Below, one piece after another: positions 6,211 to 6,668 of a stretch of DNA of 6,668 nucleotides (positions are counted from its first letter, which is position 1; each line of letters starts with the position of its first letter). The notes under the pieces were generated by a model. That model did no database searches, was not told the origin of the DNA, and was given only the letters and a program-made list of their open reading frames with translations. The stretch spans positions 1 to 6,668 of the forward strand of contig JACOVR010000049.1 of assembly GCA_016177245.1 (NCBI GenBank). Reading direction: 5' to 3'. A program made the position numbers and the translations under genes. The stretch is from Candidatus Wildermuthbacteria bacterium (GTDB taxonomy: Bacteria; Patescibacteriota; Minisyncoccia; Minisyncoccales; UBA10102).

Positions 6211-6220
6211 AGCCATGGCT
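6211..6220. other. Perfect 10-base palindrome in the paaX-like/alaS intergenic region
   Basis: AGCCATGGCT is a perfect inverted repeat without a spacer, situated between the stop of the winged-helix gene and the alaS promoter, about 54 bases upstream of the -35 box. It does not extend further: both flanking bases are A. It has no loop and no following T-run, so it is not an intrinsic terminator. It could be a short operator half of an unknown regulator, or chance. The other intergenic sequence (6123-6238) shows no RNA gene or clear terminator. Confidence 0.25.
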
Positions 6221-6238
6221 ACAAATGCACAGCAACTC

Positions 6239-6668
6239 CTATACTCCAAAAAACTCCCTAAGTTTCTCGTCATGCTCAATAGATTCTACTACCAAAAGAC
6301 ACATCTCCTGTGAGTTCAGCCCAAAAAAATCTCTGAGGATTCCCATTTCGGCTTTGCAGTCAAATGCATGCACCCATACGCTTTTTTGAAAAAGAAAAAA
6401 GTTCAGCTCCTTCAACTTTCCTCGCAAGGCCTCCCGATACGATCTTTTTTCATGCGCGATATCAAAAAGTAAAACACGCCACATGCCGTCCCATTTCTTT
6501 GGCCGCGCGATACGCAAATCATTAATCTGCAGGATTCCCGCCTTTTTCTTCCCTTCTTTGGTAAGTGAAATATATACTTGTTTATTACTGCGATTAATCT
6601 CAAGCAGTCCCCTCTTTCTAAAGGATGAGAAGGTGTCTTGGATTTTACGCTTTGGATATTTTTTTAGT
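6239..6668 (-). CDS. Winged-helix protein with Cas2-like/PaaX-type C-terminal domain (5' end cut by the right edge)
   Basis: 142 codons before the TAG stop are visible and the frame remains open at base 6668. The visible N-terminal part (about 1-50 of the fragment) reads like the end of a winged helix: RKIQDTFSSFRKRGLLEINR, then a beta-wing NKQVYISLTKEGKKKAG. After a linker (LRIARPKKWDG) comes a Cas2-like ferredoxin-type domain: WRVLLFDIAHEKRSYREALR (about 63-82), KLKELNFFLFQKSVWVH, and a C-terminal strand/helix with CLLVVESIEHDEKLREFF. This order is that of PaaX-type regulators, in which a helix-turn-helix is followed by a Cas2-related domain, and such proteins are frequent in CPR genomes. 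The Asp of LLFDI sits where Cas2 nucleases keep a catalytic Asp. No CRISPR repeats or other cas genes are present, so calling it a CRISPR Cas2 would be misleading. A shorter frame from a TTG at 6517 would cut off the winged helix and is not favoured. Its target and effector are unknown. Confidence 0.8.
   Translation of the reverse strand, partial: LKKYPKRKIQDTFSSFRKRGLLEINRSNKQVYISLTKEGKKKAGILQINDLRIARPKKWDGMWRVLLFDIAHEKRSYREALRGKLKELNFFLFQKSVWVHAFDCKAEMGILRDFFGLNSQEMCLLVVESIEHDEKLREFFGV

Noticed and set aside
6515..6517. TTG at 6517 as the start of a 92-residue Cas2-like protein
   Set aside because: The same frame stays open to the window edge and encodes a plausible winged helix upstream, so the gene is a partial larger protein.
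6239..6668. CRISPR-associated Cas2 and a nearby CRISPR array
   Set aside because: The Cas2-like domain follows a winged helix, which is the PaaX-type architecture, and there are no direct repeats with spacers or other cas genes in the window.

Overview
The window is a tightly packed bacterial gene block with every convincing gene on the minus strand, so it reads from the right edge to the left. Gene content and protein style point to the Candidate Phyla Radiation (Patescibacteria), most likely a Parcubacteria-type lineage. The clues are a compact AlaS with no C-Ala domain, a winged-helix/PaaX-Cas2-like protein of a type common in that group, a bitopic membrane protein ending in a motif I associate with CPR proteins, and very short intergenic gaps. 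TGA, TAA and TAG all act as stops, so there is no sign of the code-25 (TGA = Gly) lineages. The lineage call is recognition from memory and was not tested by a search.

Layout in transcription order. (1) 6668-6239: the 3' part of a winged-helix protein with a Cas2-like/PaaX C-terminal domain, cut by the window edge. (2) 6238-6123: the only real intergenic region, 116 bases, holding a strong sigma70-type extended -10 promoter placed so that the alaS transcript should be leaderless. (3) alaS, 6122-4428. (4) An FtsA/PilM-family actin-like ATPase, 4431-3334, overlapping alaS by four bases. (5) A single-pass membrane protein of unknown function, 3332-2124, one base downstream. (6) infA, 2127-1903, overlapping the membrane gene by four bases. 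(7) rpmJ, rpsM, rpsK, rpsD and the 5' part of rpoA, with gaps of 1, 13, 1, 4 and 6 bases.

The last six genes are the classic infA-rpmJ-rpsM-rpsK-rpsD-rpoA (alpha operon) order. What differs from the textbook arrangement is what lies upstream: instead of secY-adk-map, infA is joined by an ATGA overlap to an actin-like ATPase/membrane-protein pair and, through that pair, to alaS. The overlaps and 1-base gaps suggest one long transcript, probably started at the alaS promoter, in which tRNA charging, translation initiation, the small-subunit proteins uS13, uS11 and uS4, and the RNA polymerase alpha subunit are co-expressed with a candidate membrane-associated cytoskeletal module.

The main points for a second look are: a uS4 that lacks about 34 N-terminal residues, with an in-frame stop just upstream of its start; no convincing Shine-Dalgarno sequence at any of the nine visible starts, together with a leaderless alaS; the ATPase/bitopic pair of unknown function; and the reduced AlaS. 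I saw no RNA gene, mobile element or CRISPR array.
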